Assembly (NCBI RefSeq): GCF_051192575.1
Contig: NZ_JBPJSQ010000004.1
Coordinates: forward strand, 62,001-126,000
DNA length: 64,000 bases
From: Aestuariimicrobium soli
Lineage (GTDB): Bacteria; Actinomycetota; Actinomycetes; Propionibacteriales; Propionibacteriaceae
Reading direction: 5' to 3'
Position numbers and translations under genes: made by a program. Shown in pieces: positions 9,435 to 18,351 of this stretch; the stretch's first letter is position 1, and each line of letters starts with the position of its first letter. Below the pieces are notes generated by a model, which worked only from the letters and a program-made list of their open reading frames with translations, was not told the origin of the DNA and did not search any database.

Positions 9435-11465
9435 ATGACCTCACCCCGCCAACGACGGACGACGCCCGTCACCCGTCTGGTCGCCCTGGTCGCGGCCGTC
9501 ACCATGACTCTGCTCGGGCTGGTCACGGCGCCGATCGTGGCCCGCGCCTCGACGACCCAACCCGAGCTCAGCCCCACCCCGTACCAGGGCTGGAACACCT
9601 ACTACGGCCTCGGCGGAGACTTCGACGAGACCTCCGTGCTCGAGCAGGCCCGCTCTCTGGTCTCGACCGGCTTGGCCGATGCCGGCTACGACATCGTCTG
9701 GCTTGACGGCGGCTGGCAGGCGCCCGCGCCCCGCGGTGACGACGGGCTGCTGCGGGCCGATCCCGATCGCTTCCCCCACGGCATGGCCTGGCTCACCGAG
9801 CAGCTGCACGCCCTCGGGCTGAAGGCCGGCATCTACACCGATGCTGGCCCCTACGACTCCCGGTACTGCGGGCTCGGCTCCGGCGGGCACCAGCAGACCG
9901 ATGCCGACACCTTCGCCGCCTGGGGCTTCGACGCCGTCAAGGTCGACTTCCTGTGCGGGTTCGGCGCCAAGCTCGACCCCGAGCCGGCGATGACCGCCAT
10001 GGCCCAGGCGCTGAAGAACAACGCCTCGGGTCGTCCGATGATCGTCAACCTGTGCAACCCGGTCACGGGGGAGTGGGGTGGCGGCACGCCCGAGGAGTGG
10101 CAGGCGACCCGCACGTGGGAGTACGCGCCGGCCATCGCCGAGTCGTGGCGCACCTACACCGACGTCGGCTTCGTCGGGCAGATCAAGTTCTCCGACGTGC
10201 TGCGCAACTTCGACGCCAACGCCGCGCATCCCGAGGCCGCCGGCCCGGGCCACTGGAACGATCCGGACTACCTCGGGCCGCAGCTGGGCATGACCGACAC
10301 GGAGTTCCGCACGCAGTTGTCGCTGTGGGTGATGTCGGCGGCGCCGCTGGTGATCGCCAGCAAGGTGTCGACCCTCAGCCCGGCCAGCGTGGCCGCGCTC
10401 ACCGATCCCGACCTGATGGCCATCCAGCACGACCGCCTCGGACGACAGGCCACCCGCGTGGGTGCCGCCGGCGCGACCGAGACCTGGGTGCGCCCGTTGG
10501 CCGACGGATCGAAGGCCGTGCTGCTGCTGAACCGTTCGAGCGACACCGCCGAGGTCTCGACCACCGGATCGGCGGTCGGGATCAAGGGCAAGCTGACCGT
10601 GCGCGACGTCTTCACCGACACGCTCACCCGGTCGGCGGGCACCCTGCGCGCGACCGTGCCCGCCCACGGGGCCACCGTGCTGCGGGTTGCCCCCGAGGCG
10701 TCGGGCAGCGTCGCACCCCGGGTGGTGCTCTCGGCCGACGCCGTGCTCGCCGAGGCCGGCGGCACCGTCGAGCTGCCTGTGGCGCTGGTCAACGATGCGC
10801 CGCAGGCCGCCGATGAGCTCGCCCTCACGGTGCGCACCCCCGAGGGCATCACACTCGCCTCGTCGACCGTGCCCGAGGTGGTCACCCCGCGCCGGACCGG
10901 ACGAGCAACCGTCACCCTGGCCATCGCCGACGGGGCCCCGCTGGGGTCGTCGGTGGTCGAACTCGAGCTGACCAGTCAGGGACGCGTGCTCGATCGGCTG
11001 CAGGTGACGGTGACGGTGGCGCCGCCCGCCCCGAGCGGCACGGTCGTGCTCAGCCATCACCCGTGGATCAGTGCCACGTCGGGGTGGATGGACCCGACCG
11101 TCGACCGCTCCGTCGGTGGGTGGACGCCGCTGCTGGTCAACGGCACCGAGTACGCCACCGGCATCGGCATCGCCACCCCGTCGGAGATCCGCTGGTTCCT
11201 GGGCGGATCGTGCCAGCGGCTCACTGGTGCGGCCGCCATCGATGACGCGGTGAAGTTCGACCCCAGCGGCGCCACCGCCGAGTTCCAGGTGATCGGTGAC
11301 GGCCGCGTGCTGTGGTCGAGCGGTCTGGTCGTGCGCGACCAGGTGCACCCGTTCGACCTCGACGTCAGCGGAGTGGCCGACCTGCGGTTCGTGGTCACCG
11401 ATGCCGGTGACGGCGGTTACAACGACCGAGCCGACTGGTTGGAGCCGACGGTCACCTGCTCCTGA
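9435..11465 (+). CDS. Secreted alpha-galactosidase, GH27 with C-terminal NPCBM domain
   Basis: 676 residues. The Sec-type signal peptide (about residues 1-39) has RRTTPVTRLVALVAAV followed by ARAS. The GH27 barrel begins TPYQGWNTYYG, with nucleophile Asp171 in VKVDFLCG and acid/base Asp276 in GHWNDPDYL. C-terminal to the beta-sandwich come an Ig-like segment (about 440-530) and an NPCBM carbohydrate-binding domain (about 545-676) with NGTEYATGIGIATPSEI. It would release terminal alpha-galactose from galactosides or galactomannan outside the cell. The start at 9435 is set by the signal peptide and the preceding AAAGGAACC. The isolated position between rpsQ and rplN is unusual. Confidence 0.93.
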   Translation: MTSPRQRRTTPVTRLVALVAAVTMTLLGLVTAPIVARASTTQPELSPTPYQGWNTYYGLGGDFDETSVLEQARSLVSTGLADAGYDIVWLDGGWQAPAPRGDDGLLRADPDRFPHGMAWLTEQLHALGLKAGIYTDAGPYDSRYCGLGSGGHQQTDADTFAAWGFDAVKVDFLCGFGAKLDPEPAMTAMAQALKNNASGRPMIVNLCNPVTGEWGGGTPEEWQATRTWEYAPAIAESWRTYTDVGFVGQIKFSDVLRNFDANAAHPEAAGPGHWNDPDYLGPQLGMTDTEFRTQLSLWVMSAAPLVIASKVSTLSPASVAALTDPDLMAIQHDRLGRQATRVGAAGATETWVRPLADGSKAVLLLNRSSDTAEVSTTGSAVGIKGKLTVRDVFTDTLTRSAGTLRATVPAHGATVLRVAPEASGSVAPRVVLSADAVLAEAGGTVELPVALVNDAPQAADELALTVRTPEGITLASSTVPEVVTPRRTGRATVTLAIADGAPLGSSVVELELTSQGRVLDRLQVTVTVAPPAPSGTVVLSHHPWISATSGWMDPTVDRSVGGWTPLLVNGTEYATGIGIATPSEIRWFLGGSCQRLTGAAAIDDAVKFDPSGATAEFQVIGDGRVLWSSGLVVRDQVHPFDLDVSGVADLRFVVTDAGDGGYNDRADWLEPTVTCS

Positions 11466-11488
11466 GGGGGCCGCTCAGTCCCTGAGAA

Positions 11489-11559
11489 CCAGAACTCGGT
11501 TCTGGTTGTCCCCAGGTGGCCTCTTCGGGCCCCTGGGGCCAACTGGAACCGAGTTCTGG
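11489..11559. repeat. 71-bp long palindrome after the GH27 gene
   Basis: CCAGAACTCGGTT at 11489-11501 returns as AACCGAGTTCTGG at 11547-11559. With G-U pairing the stem extends through CTGGTTG and CCCCAGG to about 28 bp, and GGCC/GGCC closes the centre. The left arm also has its own internal symmetry, AACCAGAACTCGGTTCTGGTT (split around TCG). It would act as a very stable terminator, but it is longer than the other terminators here and may be a palindromic repeat element. Confidence 0.75.
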
Positions 11560-11604
11560 CGAGTGGCCGATGACGCCGCGCCGGGCGCCGTGGTGAGATG
11601 CATC

Positions 11605-11803
11605 ATGGCGACACGCGATCGACTTGGGGCGGCCACGGCTCTGCTCGCGACCGTGAGCATCGTGGTGAGCGCTCAGGGGTGCAGTGGTACACCTCATTTT
11701 CCAACTGGGCGCCCAACGAGGGAGCCGCATCATCGTCACGCCCGATCCGGATGACCCCTCGACGGACATGACCCCGCGCGTGGACACAACCCCCCGGTCG
11801 TGA
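11605..11803 (+). pseudogene. Remnant of a small lipoprotein gene (frame-shifted)
   Basis: An ATG at 11605 opens 49 codons: a hydrophobic leader (ATALLATVSIVVSAQGC) with a lipoprotein-like Cys, then a basic, low-quality tail ending at 11754. In a different + frame the downstream bases read IIVTPDPDDPSTDMTPRVD to a stop at 11803, which looks more like real lipoprotein sequence. A frameshift or small deletion joining the two is the simplest reading. The lipobox is imperfect (AQGC), the ribosome site is weak, and no homologue is recognised. A short intact unknown gene is the alternative. Confidence 0.35.
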
Positions 11804-11819
11804 GCGAGACCGGTGGCGG

Positions 11820-12716
11820 TCAGTCAGGTTCGGCAGGCGGCTGTTCGCGGGCCCGGTACTGCGAGGGGCTCACGCGGTGGATGCGGCGGAACTGCCGCGA
11901 GAAGTAGAGGCTGTCGGGGTAGCCGACCTCGGTGGCGATGCTGGCCACCGTGCGGTCGGTGGTGTCGAGCAGGGTGCGCGCCGTGCTCATGCGCAGCCGC
12001 GTCTGGTATTCCAGCGGACCGAACCCCGTGGCCTTGCGGAACATCGCCGAGAAGTGCGAGGTCGACCAGCCGGCCAGCGCAGCCAGCTCCGGCACCGCCA
12101 GATGGGCCGACACATTGGTCTGGATGTGCTGGATCACCTCGGCGACGGGGTCCTGACGGCCGCCGGTTCGGGTGAGCGGACGACCGTCGGCGATCAGTGC
12201 CGTCAGCAGATGCCAGGCCGCCCCCGAGGCCGCGACCAGCGAGGTCATGGTCTCGTCGGTTTCCATGCGCCGCAGGATCGAGTCGATCAGCGTGCTGGCC
12301 CGGGTCACCTCGGCGATCCGGAAGACCGGTTGCTGGGCGGTCGCCCGCATCGCCGCCACCAGGGCATCGGCTCGGCTGCCGGTGACGTGGATCCACCAGA
12401 TGGTCCAGGGGTCGTCCGGGTCGGCGTGGTAGCGGTGCGGGCGGCCCGCCGGGATGACCAGCACCTCGCCCGAGCGCACGCCGTGGGTGACCCCGTCGAG
12501 CGTGAGCTCGCCCGCGCCCTGGGTGCACAGGATGATGATGTGCTCGGCGCACGAGCGGCGCGACTTGGAGTGATGGCGGGCATGCGGGAAGAAGCCGGCA
12601 TCGGTCACCAGCAGCGGCGCGGTCAGCGCCCGCTGCCGTGCCTGGTCGACCACGGGGCGCGGCAGCACCCGCAGTCGCTCGCCCGGGAAACCCTCGGGGA
12701 AGTCGTCCTCGTCCAT
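11820..12716 (-). CDS. AraC-family transcriptional regulator
   Basis: 298 residues. The N-terminal cupin-type sensor (about 60-150) reads HIIILCTQGAGELTLDGV and LVIPAGRPHRYH. The C-terminal double helix-turn-helix (about 200-290) has LAALAGWSTSHFSAMFRKATG and VASIATEVGYPDSLYFSRQFRR. The ATG at 12716 is chosen because AGGAGG lies five bases upstream; longer in-frame starts lack this. It is divergent from the GH36 operon, an arrangement typical of RafR/MsmR-like activators of alpha-galactoside genes, so it probably senses a galactoside and controls that operon (inference). Confidence 0.93.
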   Translation of the reverse strand: MDEDDFPEGFPGERLRVLPRPVVDQARQRALTAPLLVTDAGFFPHARHHSKSRRSCAEHIIILCTQGAGELTLDGVTHGVRSGEVLVIPAGRPHRYHADPDDPWTIWWIHVTGSRADALVAAMRATAQQPVFRIAEVTRASTLIDSILRRMETDETMTSLVAASGAAWHLLTALIADGRPLTRTGGRQDPVAEVIQHIQTNVSAHLAVPELAALAGWSTSHFSAMFRKATGFGPLEYQTRLRMSTARTLLDTTDRTVASIATEVGYPDSLYFSRQFRRIHRVSPSQYRAREQPPAEPD

Positions 12717-12877
12717 GATCGCCTCCTCTTGGTCCGAGCGAATGGTCAGACTCTGCCAGAACTGTCCATGTTCAGGGAAGGGTGAGCGCGCACTCGGCCC
12801 GTCACGTCGTGGAAACATCCATCAGCTGCGTGAATCGAGTCATGGTGGGCGACCCCGCCCCGCGGCACAGTGGTGCG
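12717..12877. promoter_or_regulatory. Divergent araC/GH36 regulatory spacer
   Basis: 161 bp between the start codons of the AraC regulator and the GH36 gene. It must hold both promoters and the AraC operator. CCAGAACTGTCC near 12755 shares CCAGAACT with the palindrome after the GH27 gene, possibly by chance. No -35/-10 pair is clear enough to assign. Confidence 0.4.
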
Positions 12878-15022
12878 GTGACCACTCCGGCGACCGCAGA
12901 CCCCACCCTCGTCCAGCTCCGTCGAGAGGGGGTGTCGGTCGTCGTGCAGCTCGGACGAGGCCTGCCGCGCATCCTGCACTGGGGCGCCGACCTGGGCGAC
13001 CTCACCGCGGACGACCTCGAGGCCATCGTGACCCAGACCACCGCCACCATCGGCGACTCCGAGGTGCACGCACCCCAGCCGGTCAGCGTGCTGCCCCAGC
13101 TCACGGACGGCTGGGTCGAGCGGCCCGCCATCGCCGGCCGCCGCGCTGACCACACGGCGTGGGCGCCGAGCTTCAGCCACCGGGAGCACCGGCTCGACGA
13201 GCACGCGCTCACCGTGACCGCCGTCGACGAAACGAGCGGACTTGAACTGTCGGTCACCCTCGCCTTGGTGGCCGGGGGAGTGCTCACCACGGACGCACGC
13301 CTGACCAACACCGGCGACACCCCCTACGAGCTGACCGCGCTCGAGCTGCACCTGCCCGTGCCGCACCGCGCCCGCACCCTGTTCGACGTCACCGGACGCT
13401 GGGCCCAGGAGCGCACCCCGCAGCGGCGCGAGTTCCAGGTCGGCCACTGGGTGCGCGAGTCCCGCGGTGGCAAGCCCGGCTTCGAGAGCCCGTGGGTGAC
13501 CATCGCCGGCAGCGACGACTTCGGCCACCGCCGGGGCGAGGTCTGGGGCATCCATCTCGGTTGGTCGGGCTCGCAGGTGGCCGTCGCCACCCGCACCCCC
13601 TACGACACCCGCACCCTGTCGGCCGGTGAACTGCTGCTGCCCGGCGAGGTCGTGCTCGCTCCCGGCGAGAGCTACACCTCGCCCACGCTGTTCGGCAGCC
13701 ACGGGGCCGGCACCGACGCCATGGCCGCGCGGTTCCATGCCCTCGTCCGGTCGTGGCCGAATCAGCGGGCGGCCACCCGCCCCGTCACCTGGAACTCGTG
13801 GGAGGCGGTCTACTTCGACGTCGACCCCGACACCCTGGCCGAGTGCGCCCGCCGCGCCGCGAGCCTGGGCGTCGAGCGGCTGGTGGTCGACGACGGCTGG
13901 TTCACCGGGCGGCGCGACGACACCTCGTCGCTGGGTGACTGGACGATCGACCCCGCCAAGTTCCCCCACGGCATGAAGCCGCTGGCCGACCTCGTGCACG
14001 ACCTGGGCCTGGAGTTCGGCCTGTGGGTCGAGCCCGAAATGGTCAACCTCGACTCCGAGCTGGCGCGCACCCACCCCGAGTGGCTGTTCGACGCCGGCCA
14101 CGGCCCCGGTCTGCCCAGCCGCCACCAGCACGTGCTCGACCTCACCCACCCCGAGGCCTACGCCCACGTGCTCGAGCAGATCTCGGGAGTGATCGCGGAG
14201 GTGGGCGTCGACGCCCTCAAGTGGGACCACAACCGCTACCTGCTCGACGCCGGCCACCAAGCCGACGGACGAGCGGCCGTGCGCGCCCAAACCCTGGCGG
14301 CCCGCCAGCTGATGCGCGACCTGATCGAGCGCCACCCCGGGCTGCAGATCGAGTCGTGCTCGTCGGGCGGAGGCCGCGCCGACCTGGGCATCATGCAGAT
14401 CGCCACACGCATGTGGCCCAGCGACATCAACGACCCCCACGAGCGCAGCCACATCCTGGCGGTCACCGAGCTGCTGTTGCCGCCCGAGGTGATCGGCACC
14501 CACCTGGGCGCCTCGCCCGACCACATCACCGGACGATCCCCCTCCCGCGACCTGCGCGGACTGCTCGCGCTGGGCGGGCATTTCGGGGTGGAGGCCCCCC
14601 TCGAACGCCTGCCCCAGTCCGACCTCGACGAGCTCGGCCACTGGATCGGCGTGCACCTGCGGTACCGCGACCTGCTGCACGGGGGCGCGGAAGGGGACGG
14701 CCGCGTCGTGCACCTCGACAGCGACCCCGCCATCGCCGTCCGCGGGGTGGTGGCCGCCGACCGTTCCGAGGCGCTGTTCAGCTACCTCGTGCTGCATCGT
14801 CCCGCGACCTGGCCGCCCGAACGCTGGCGGGTCGAGGGCCTCGACCCCGATGCCCGCTACCGCGTCGAGGCCGTACCGATGACCGCGCCGACCCCCGCGG
14901 AACCCGCCTGGCTGCAGGCACCCTTCACCACCACCGGTCGCGCGCTGGCCGAGATCGGCCTCGAGGGCCCGCGCCTCAACCCCGACACCGGCCTGCTGAT
15001 CCACCTGGAGATCGTCCGATGA
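12878..15022 (+). CDS. Alpha-galactosidase, GH36 (cytoplasmic)
   Basis: About 714 residues from the GTG at 12878; upstream in-frame starts (12782, 12842) are possible, and no good ribosome site decides. No signal peptide. The N-terminal beta-supersandwich is followed by the (beta/alpha)8 barrel with WNSWEAVYFD, LVVDDGWFTGRRDD, the nucleophile Asp450 in ALKWDHNRYL, the CSSGGGRADLG motif and acid/base Asp516 in MWPSDINDPHERS. These are the defining GH36 motifs. It hydrolyses imported melibiose/raffinose-type alpha-galactosides. It is first in a three-gene operon with the next ATG overlapping its stop (ATGA). Confidence 0.95.
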   Translation: MTTPATADPTLVQLRREGVSVVVQLGRGLPRILHWGADLGDLTADDLEAIVTQTTATIGDSEVHAPQPVSVLPQLTDGWVERPAIAGRRADHTAWAPSFSHREHRLDEHALTVTAVDETSGLELSVTLALVAGGVLTTDARLTNTGDTPYELTALELHLPVPHRARTLFDVTGRWAQERTPQRREFQVGHWVRESRGGKPGFESPWVTIAGSDDFGHRRGEVWGIHLGWSGSQVAVATRTPYDTRTLSAGELLLPGEVVLAPGESYTSPTLFGSHGAGTDAMAARFHALVRSWPNQRAATRPVTWNSWEAVYFDVDPDTLAECARRAASLGVERLVVDDGWFTGRRDDTSSLGDWTIDPAKFPHGMKPLADLVHDLGLEFGLWVEPEMVNLDSELARTHPEWLFDAGHGPGLPSRHQHVLDLTHPEAYAHVLEQISGVIAEVGVDALKWDHNRYLLDAGHQADGRAAVRAQTLAARQLMRDLIERHPGLQIESCSSGGGRADLGIMQIATRMWPSDINDPHERSHILAVTELLLPPEVIGTHLGASPDHITGRSPSRDLRGLLALGGHFGVEAPLERLPQSDLDELGHWIGVHLRYRDLLHGGAEGDGRVVHLDSDPAIAVRGVVAADRSEALFSYLVLHRPATWPPERWRVEGLDPDARYRVEAVPMTAPTPAEPAWLQAPFTTTGRALAEIGLEGPRLNPDTGLLIHLEIVR

Positions 15023-18000
15023 CCACCCATGCCCCCCACGTCGCCACCCCCCACGACCCTGTCGGCCTGCCGACTCGACCGGACGACCTGGCCGCCGACC
15101 GGGTGGCCGTCTGGGAGCAGCCGCTGACGCTCCCGACCTACCACCCCGACAGCCCCTCGGCGCACCCCGAGTTCCTCGGCAACCGCGTCTACCAGGGCTC
15201 GTCCGGGGCGGTCTACCCGATGCCGCTCTATGAGTCGATCGCCGCCGAGGCCGTGCCGCACGCGTGGCGGGCCGTGCACCTCGAGAACGACTGGCTGCGG
15301 CTGGTGGTGCTGCCCGAACTCGGCGGGCGCATCCACATCGGCTACGACCGGGTGCGCGACCACGACTTCTTCCACCGGCAAGACGTGATCAAGCCCGCCC
15401 TGGTGGGGCTGGCCGGCCCCTGGATCGCCGGTGGAGTCGAGTTCAACTGGCCGCAGCACCATCGTCCGGCCACCTACCTGCCGGTCGAGGTCGAGGTCGA
15501 GCACGGCGGCGACGGTTCGGTCACCGTCTGGTGCTCCGACCACGACCCGCTCACCCGCATGAAGGGCATGCACGGCATCAGGCTGTACCCCGATCGCGCC
15601 GTGATCGAGGTGTTGGCCCGGCTGCACAACCGCACCGACATCACCCAGACCTTCCTGTGGTGGGCCAACGTGGCCGCCCGCGTCGACGAGCACTACCAGT
15701 CGTTCTTCCCCAACGACGTGCGCTTCGTGGCCGATCACGCCAACCGCGCCACCACCGGTTTCCCGAGGGCCGACCGCCCCTACTACGGGGTCGACTACCC
15801 GGCCCGGGTGACACCCGAGCACCCCGACGCCGACCGGCTCGACTGGTACCGCAACATTCCGGTGCCCACCAGCTACATGGTGCTCGACACCGCCGATGAG
15901 TACTTCGGCGGCTACGACCACGCCCGGCGCGCCGGTTTCGTGCACTGGGCCAGCCGCGAGGTCTCGCCCGGCAAGAAGCAGTGGACGTGGGGCGATCACG
16001 AGTTCGGTCACGCCTGGGATCGGGCGCTCACCGACGACGGCGGCCACTACGTCGAGCTGATGGCCGGCGTCTACACCAACAACCAACCGGACTTCACCTT
16101 CCTGCAGCCGGGGGAGACCAAGACCTTCAGCCAGCTCTGGTACCCGATCGGTGAGCTGGGCACCGTGCAGCAGGCCAATCCCGATGCCGCCGCCAGCCTG
16201 GTGGTCGAGGGGAACGTCGCCCGCGTCGGGGTGCAGGCCACCCGTCGGCTCGCGGACTGCGCCGTCGAGGTGCTGGTCGACGGCGAGGTCGTCGAGACCC
16301 TGCCCCTGGGTGAGCTGGCGGCCTCCGCGCCGGTGCTCCGCGAGGTCGCCCTGCCGGTCGCCGGTGCCGTCGAGGCCCGGGTGGTCAGCGAGGGACGACG
16401 CGTGCTCAGCGTTCGTCCGGTCGGCGAGGCAGACCACGCCTCCGACGGCTTCACGGTGCCCCCGCCCGCCGTCGAACCTCGCCCAGCGGACGAGGTCGCG
16501 AGCAACGACGAACTGTGGTTCATCGGCTCGCACCTGGAGCAGTACCGGCACGCGACCCGCTCGCCCGAGACCTGGTGGCTCGAGGCACTGCGCCGCGACC
16601 CGGGCGACGTGCGCTGCAACACCGGCATGGGCCTCCGCCGGTTCCGCGCCGCCGACTTTGCAGCCGCCGAGACCTACCTGCGCGCCGCCGTCACCCGCAC
16701 CAACGCGCTCAACCTCAACCCGCGCGACGCCGAGGCGCACTACCTGTTGGGCCTCACGCTGGCCCGGCAGGGCCGGCTCGATGAGGCGTGGGCGATCCTC
16801 GCGCGCGCCGGCTGGGACGGTCACTGGTGGGCTCCCGCCCAGATGGCCCTGGCCCGCATCGAACTGCTCCGCGGTGAGAACGAGACGGCGGCCGAGCGGC
16901 TGCTGACGCTCGTCGAGACGCTGCCCCAGCACCTCGAGGCCCGCAATCTTGCCGTCGTCGCCCTGCGGAGGTTGGGGTTGGACGAGGACGCCGCCGCGCT
17001 GCTGGCCGGCACCCGCGAACTCGACCCGCTGGACGCGTGGGCCAGGGTGCTCGCGGGCGGCACGCTGGCCGACCCGCTGACCTGGCTCGACGTGGCCAAG
17101 GAGTTCGAGCGCTGCGGATCCTGGGCCGACGCCCTCGCCGCCCTGGCCGCCGCCGAGCAGGCCGCGCCCGTCGAGGGCATGACCGGCGCCGCGGCGCTGG
17201 TGGCGCACCACCGGGCCTTCGTCCTCGCCCGGTCGGGTGCCGACGACGACGCGGTTCGCCAGGCGCTCGTCGACGCCCGCTCGGCCGACGCGCGGTGGGC
17301 GCTGGCGATCGACCACGACGACGTCGCGGTGCTGCGCTGGGCCGCCGAGGCCGACCCCGAGGGCTGGCTCGCTCCCGCCCTGCTGGGCAGTTGGCTGATG
17401 CACTGGCGCCGCCCCGACGAGGCCGAACGCGCCTGGCAGCGCAGCTGGAACCTGCACCCGAGCGCCGTCGTCGCCCGCTGCCTGGGGCTGGTCGCGCACA
17501 ACCACCACCACGACGTCGAGGCCGCCTGGACCTGGTACGAGCGGGCCCGCGAGCTGGCGCCGGACGATCCCAAACTGCTCTCGGAACTCGACCAGTTGGC
17601 CCAGCTGCGCGGCGACGACCCGGCCGAGCGGTTGGCCCGGCTCGACCGCCAGCCCGAGGTGGTCACCCGCCGCCACGACCTGGCCGCCCGCCACGCCGGG
17701 CTGCTGGTGCTCACCGGACGGGCCGACCAGGCCATCAACGCCATGACGGCCCGCCACTTCCAGCCCTGGGAGGGCGGGGAGGGGCAGACGCTCGCCACCT
17801 GGGAGGCCGCCCAGCTGGCCGCCGCCCTGGCGCACCCGGACGAGGCCCCGGCCCACGTTGGGGCGGCCCTTCGTCCGCCCGCCTCGCTGGGGGAGGACCG
17901 GCACCTGCTGGCCAACCACGCCCACCTGTTGCTCGCGCTCGGGGACGCCGAGCGCGACGCCGAGGCGAGGGCGGCGTGGCGGCGGGCGGCGGAGTCGTCC

Positions 18001-18351
18001 GGCGACTTCCGCGAGATGGCGACCACCGAGCACTCCGACCTCACCTTCTTCCAGGTGGTGGCGCTGCGGCGCCTCGGCGAGCACGACGCGGCGGACGCGC
18101 TGGTCGCCGACCTCACCAGGTTCACCGACCAGCTGGCGGCGACCGAGGCACGCATCGACCACTTCGCGACCTCACTGCCGCAACTGCTGCTGTTCGTGCG
18201 GCACCCCAACGCCGACCGCGACGACCAGGTGGCCGTGCTGCGGGCCCAGCTCGAACTGCTGGCCGGCGTCACGAGCGGCCCGGCACTGGCCGAGGCGCGC
18301 CGGCGCGTGCCGCACCACCTGCTGCTGTGGCTGAGCGAGCGCACCGCGTGA
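15019..18351 (+). CDS. DUF5107 domain protein with C-terminal TPR region
   Basis: 1110 residues, no signal peptide. The N-terminal DUF5107 region (about 35-375) has NRVYQGSSGAVYPMPLYE, LENDWLRLVVLPELGGRI and GGVEFNWPQHHRP. It resembles the beta-sandwich of sugar mutarotases, with a conserved histidine-rich core. From about residue 495 to the end are repeated helical pairs of TPR type (for example DAEAHYLLGLTLARQGRLDEAWAIL). Such proteins recur beside glycoside hydrolases and sugar transporters, but the reaction is not known. It is coupled to GH36 upstream (ATGA) and to the epimerase downstream (GTGA), so it likely acts on the same galactosides. It could be a carbohydrate-binding or epimerase-like enzyme. 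Confidence 0.85.
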   Translation: MTTHAPHVATPHDPVGLPTRPDDLAADRVAVWEQPLTLPTYHPDSPSAHPEFLGNRVYQGSSGAVYPMPLYESIAAEAVPHAWRAVHLENDWLRLVVLPELGGRIHIGYDRVRDHDFFHRQDVIKPALVGLAGPWIAGGVEFNWPQHHRPATYLPVEVEVEHGGDGSVTVWCSDHDPLTRMKGMHGIRLYPDRAVIEVLARLHNRTDITQTFLWWANVAARVDEHYQSFFPNDVRFVADHANRATTGFPRADRPYYGVDYPARVTPEHPDADRLDWYRNIPVPTSYMVLDTADEYFGGYDHARRAGFVHWASREVSPGKKQWTWGDHEFGHAWDRALTDDGGHYVELMAGVYTNNQPDFTFLQPGETKTFSQLWYPIGELGTVQQANPDAAASLVVEGNVARVGVQATRRLADCAVEVLVDGEVVETLPLGELAASAPVLREVALPVAGAVEARVVSEGRRVLSVRPVGEADHASDGFTVPPPAVEPRPADEVASNDELWFIGSHLEQYRHATRSPETWWLEALRRDPGDVRCNTGMGLRRFRAADFAAAETYLRAAVTRTNALNLNPRDAEAHYLLGLTLARQGRLDEAWAILARAGWDGHWWAPAQMALARIELLRGENETAAERLLTLVETLPQHLEARNLAVVALRRLGLDEDAAALLAGTRELDPLDAWARVLAGGTLADPLTWLDVAKEFERCGSWADALAALAAAEQAAPVEGMTGAAALVAHHRAFVLARSGADDDAVRQALVDARSADARWALAIDHDDVAVLRWAAEADPEGWLAPALLGSWLMHWRRPDEAERAWQRSWNLHPSAVVARCLGLVAHNHHHDVEAAWTWYERARELAPDDPKLLSELDQLAQLRGDDPAERLARLDRQPEVVTRRHDLAARHAGLLVLTGRADQAINAMTARHFQPWEGGEGQTLATWEAAQLAAALAHPDEAPAHVGAALRPPASLGEDRHLLANHAHLLLALGDAERDAEARAAWRRAAESSGDFREMATTEHSDLTFFQVVALRRLGEHDAADALVADLTRFTDQLAATEARIDHFATSLPQLLLFVRHPNADRDDQVAVLRAQLELLAGVTSGPALAEARRRVPHHLLLWLSERTA

